Source: an uncultured Phocaeicola sp.
GTDB lineage: Bacteria > Bacteroidota > Bacteroidia > Bacteroidales > Bacteroidaceae
Assembly: GCA_944320135.1 (NCBI GenBank)
Contig: CALUGI010000011.1
Coordinates: 23,466-87,465 of the forward strand
Length of the DNA: 64,000 nt
Direction of reading: 5' to 3'
The notes under the pieces were generated by a model. The model saw only the letters and a program-made list of their open reading frames with translations. It was not told the DNA's origin and made no database searches. This document shows, piece by piece, positions 63,881-64,000 of this stretch. A program made the translations under genes and the position numbers. Within the stretch, counting starts at the first letter, position 1, and every line of letters starts with the position of its first letter.

Positions 63881-64000
63881 CAACAATAATTTGAATAAAC
63901 AAAATTATAGAGCATAAAAAAAAGGGGCAGAGTCAACCAGCAAGTGCAACATTACGGAATATTTTTGAAAAAACACTCGGCCGGTGTCAGAAAATTGAGC

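Overview
The window is chromosomal DNA from a member of the Bacteroidales, most likely a gut Bacteroidaceae-type genome. The reasons are: repeated Bacteroidetes-type promoters (TTTG or TTG, 19-21 nt, then TAnnTTTG); almost no Shine-Dalgarno sequences; an intact Bat (aerotolerance) operon; a Bacteroides-type serine palmitoyltransferase; and families largely confined to the phylum (DUF4295/bL38-like, DUF4293, Rpb6-type omega). Most of the window looks moderately GC-rich by eye. The last ~5 kb (ispE, pseudouridine synthase, EFR1 ferredoxin) is AT-richer. I cannot fix genus or species from sequence alone. There is no rRNA, tRNA, CRISPR array, intact insertion sequence or prophage that I can recognise.

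Layout. 0-3.1 kb: a three-gene steroid/bile-acid type reductase operon (SRD5A-like 5-alpha-reductase, short Old-Yellow-Enzyme reductase, short-chain dehydrogenase), convergent with an NhaC antiporter. 4.5-9.1 kb: divergent hexuronate module (uxaA and a LacI regulator on the minus strand, kdgK and eda on the plus strand) around a palindrome-rich control region. 9.4-13.8 kb: Nif3-like protein, zinc-ribbon coiled-coil protein, HsdR-N-like protein, AMP nucleosidase and holA. 13.9-15.8 kb: an AT-rich control region with repeated dyads, then an XRE repressor convergent with an AraC regulator. 16-20.8 kb: minus-strand lon-tgt-lptF/G operon. 20.8-21.9 kb: a non-coding stretch with a 166-bp inverted-repeat element. 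21.9-25 kb: tRNA methyltransferase, then a lipid kinase and serine palmitoyltransferase transcribed divergently. 25-28 kb: DUF2148 ferredoxin, HAD phosphatase, MgtC-like protein, winged-helix protein, then a 95-bp palindromic repeat. 28.1-34.9 kb: map-tsaD-pncC, rpmB-rpmG-DUF4295, and ftsY-rimO-(HU-HU-TM-LysM). 35.1-44.4 kb: moxR-DUF58-batX-batA-batB-batC-batD-batE followed by a PAP2 phosphatase. 44.6-50.2 kb: small HTH protein, universal stress protein, CobW-type metallochaperone, small exported protein with an upstream FNR-type box, uvrB. 50.3-64 kb: bamD-rpb6-DUF4293, sodium/solute symporter, AlkZ-related protein, pyrK-pyrD, trmD/ligA (divergent, overlapping promoters), dapA, ispE, a long RluA-type synthase and an EFR1 ferredoxin.

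How the parts work together. The first operon has the gene content described for 5-alpha/5-beta reduction and 3-beta hydroxyl formation of bile acids and steroids in gut Bacteroidetes. The hexuronate genes form one continuous route altronate to KDG to KDPG to pyruvate plus glyceraldehyde-3-phosphate, with a local LacI regulator. Serine palmitoyltransferase beside a DAG-kinase-family enzyme suggests sphingoid base synthesis and phosphorylation from one promoter region. The bat operon couples a MoxR ATPase, a DUF58 protein and two von Willebrand A proteins to periplasmic TPR and BatD proteins. The least ordinary protein is the HU-HU-TM-LysM product, whose domains suggest a link between nucleoid and cell wall.
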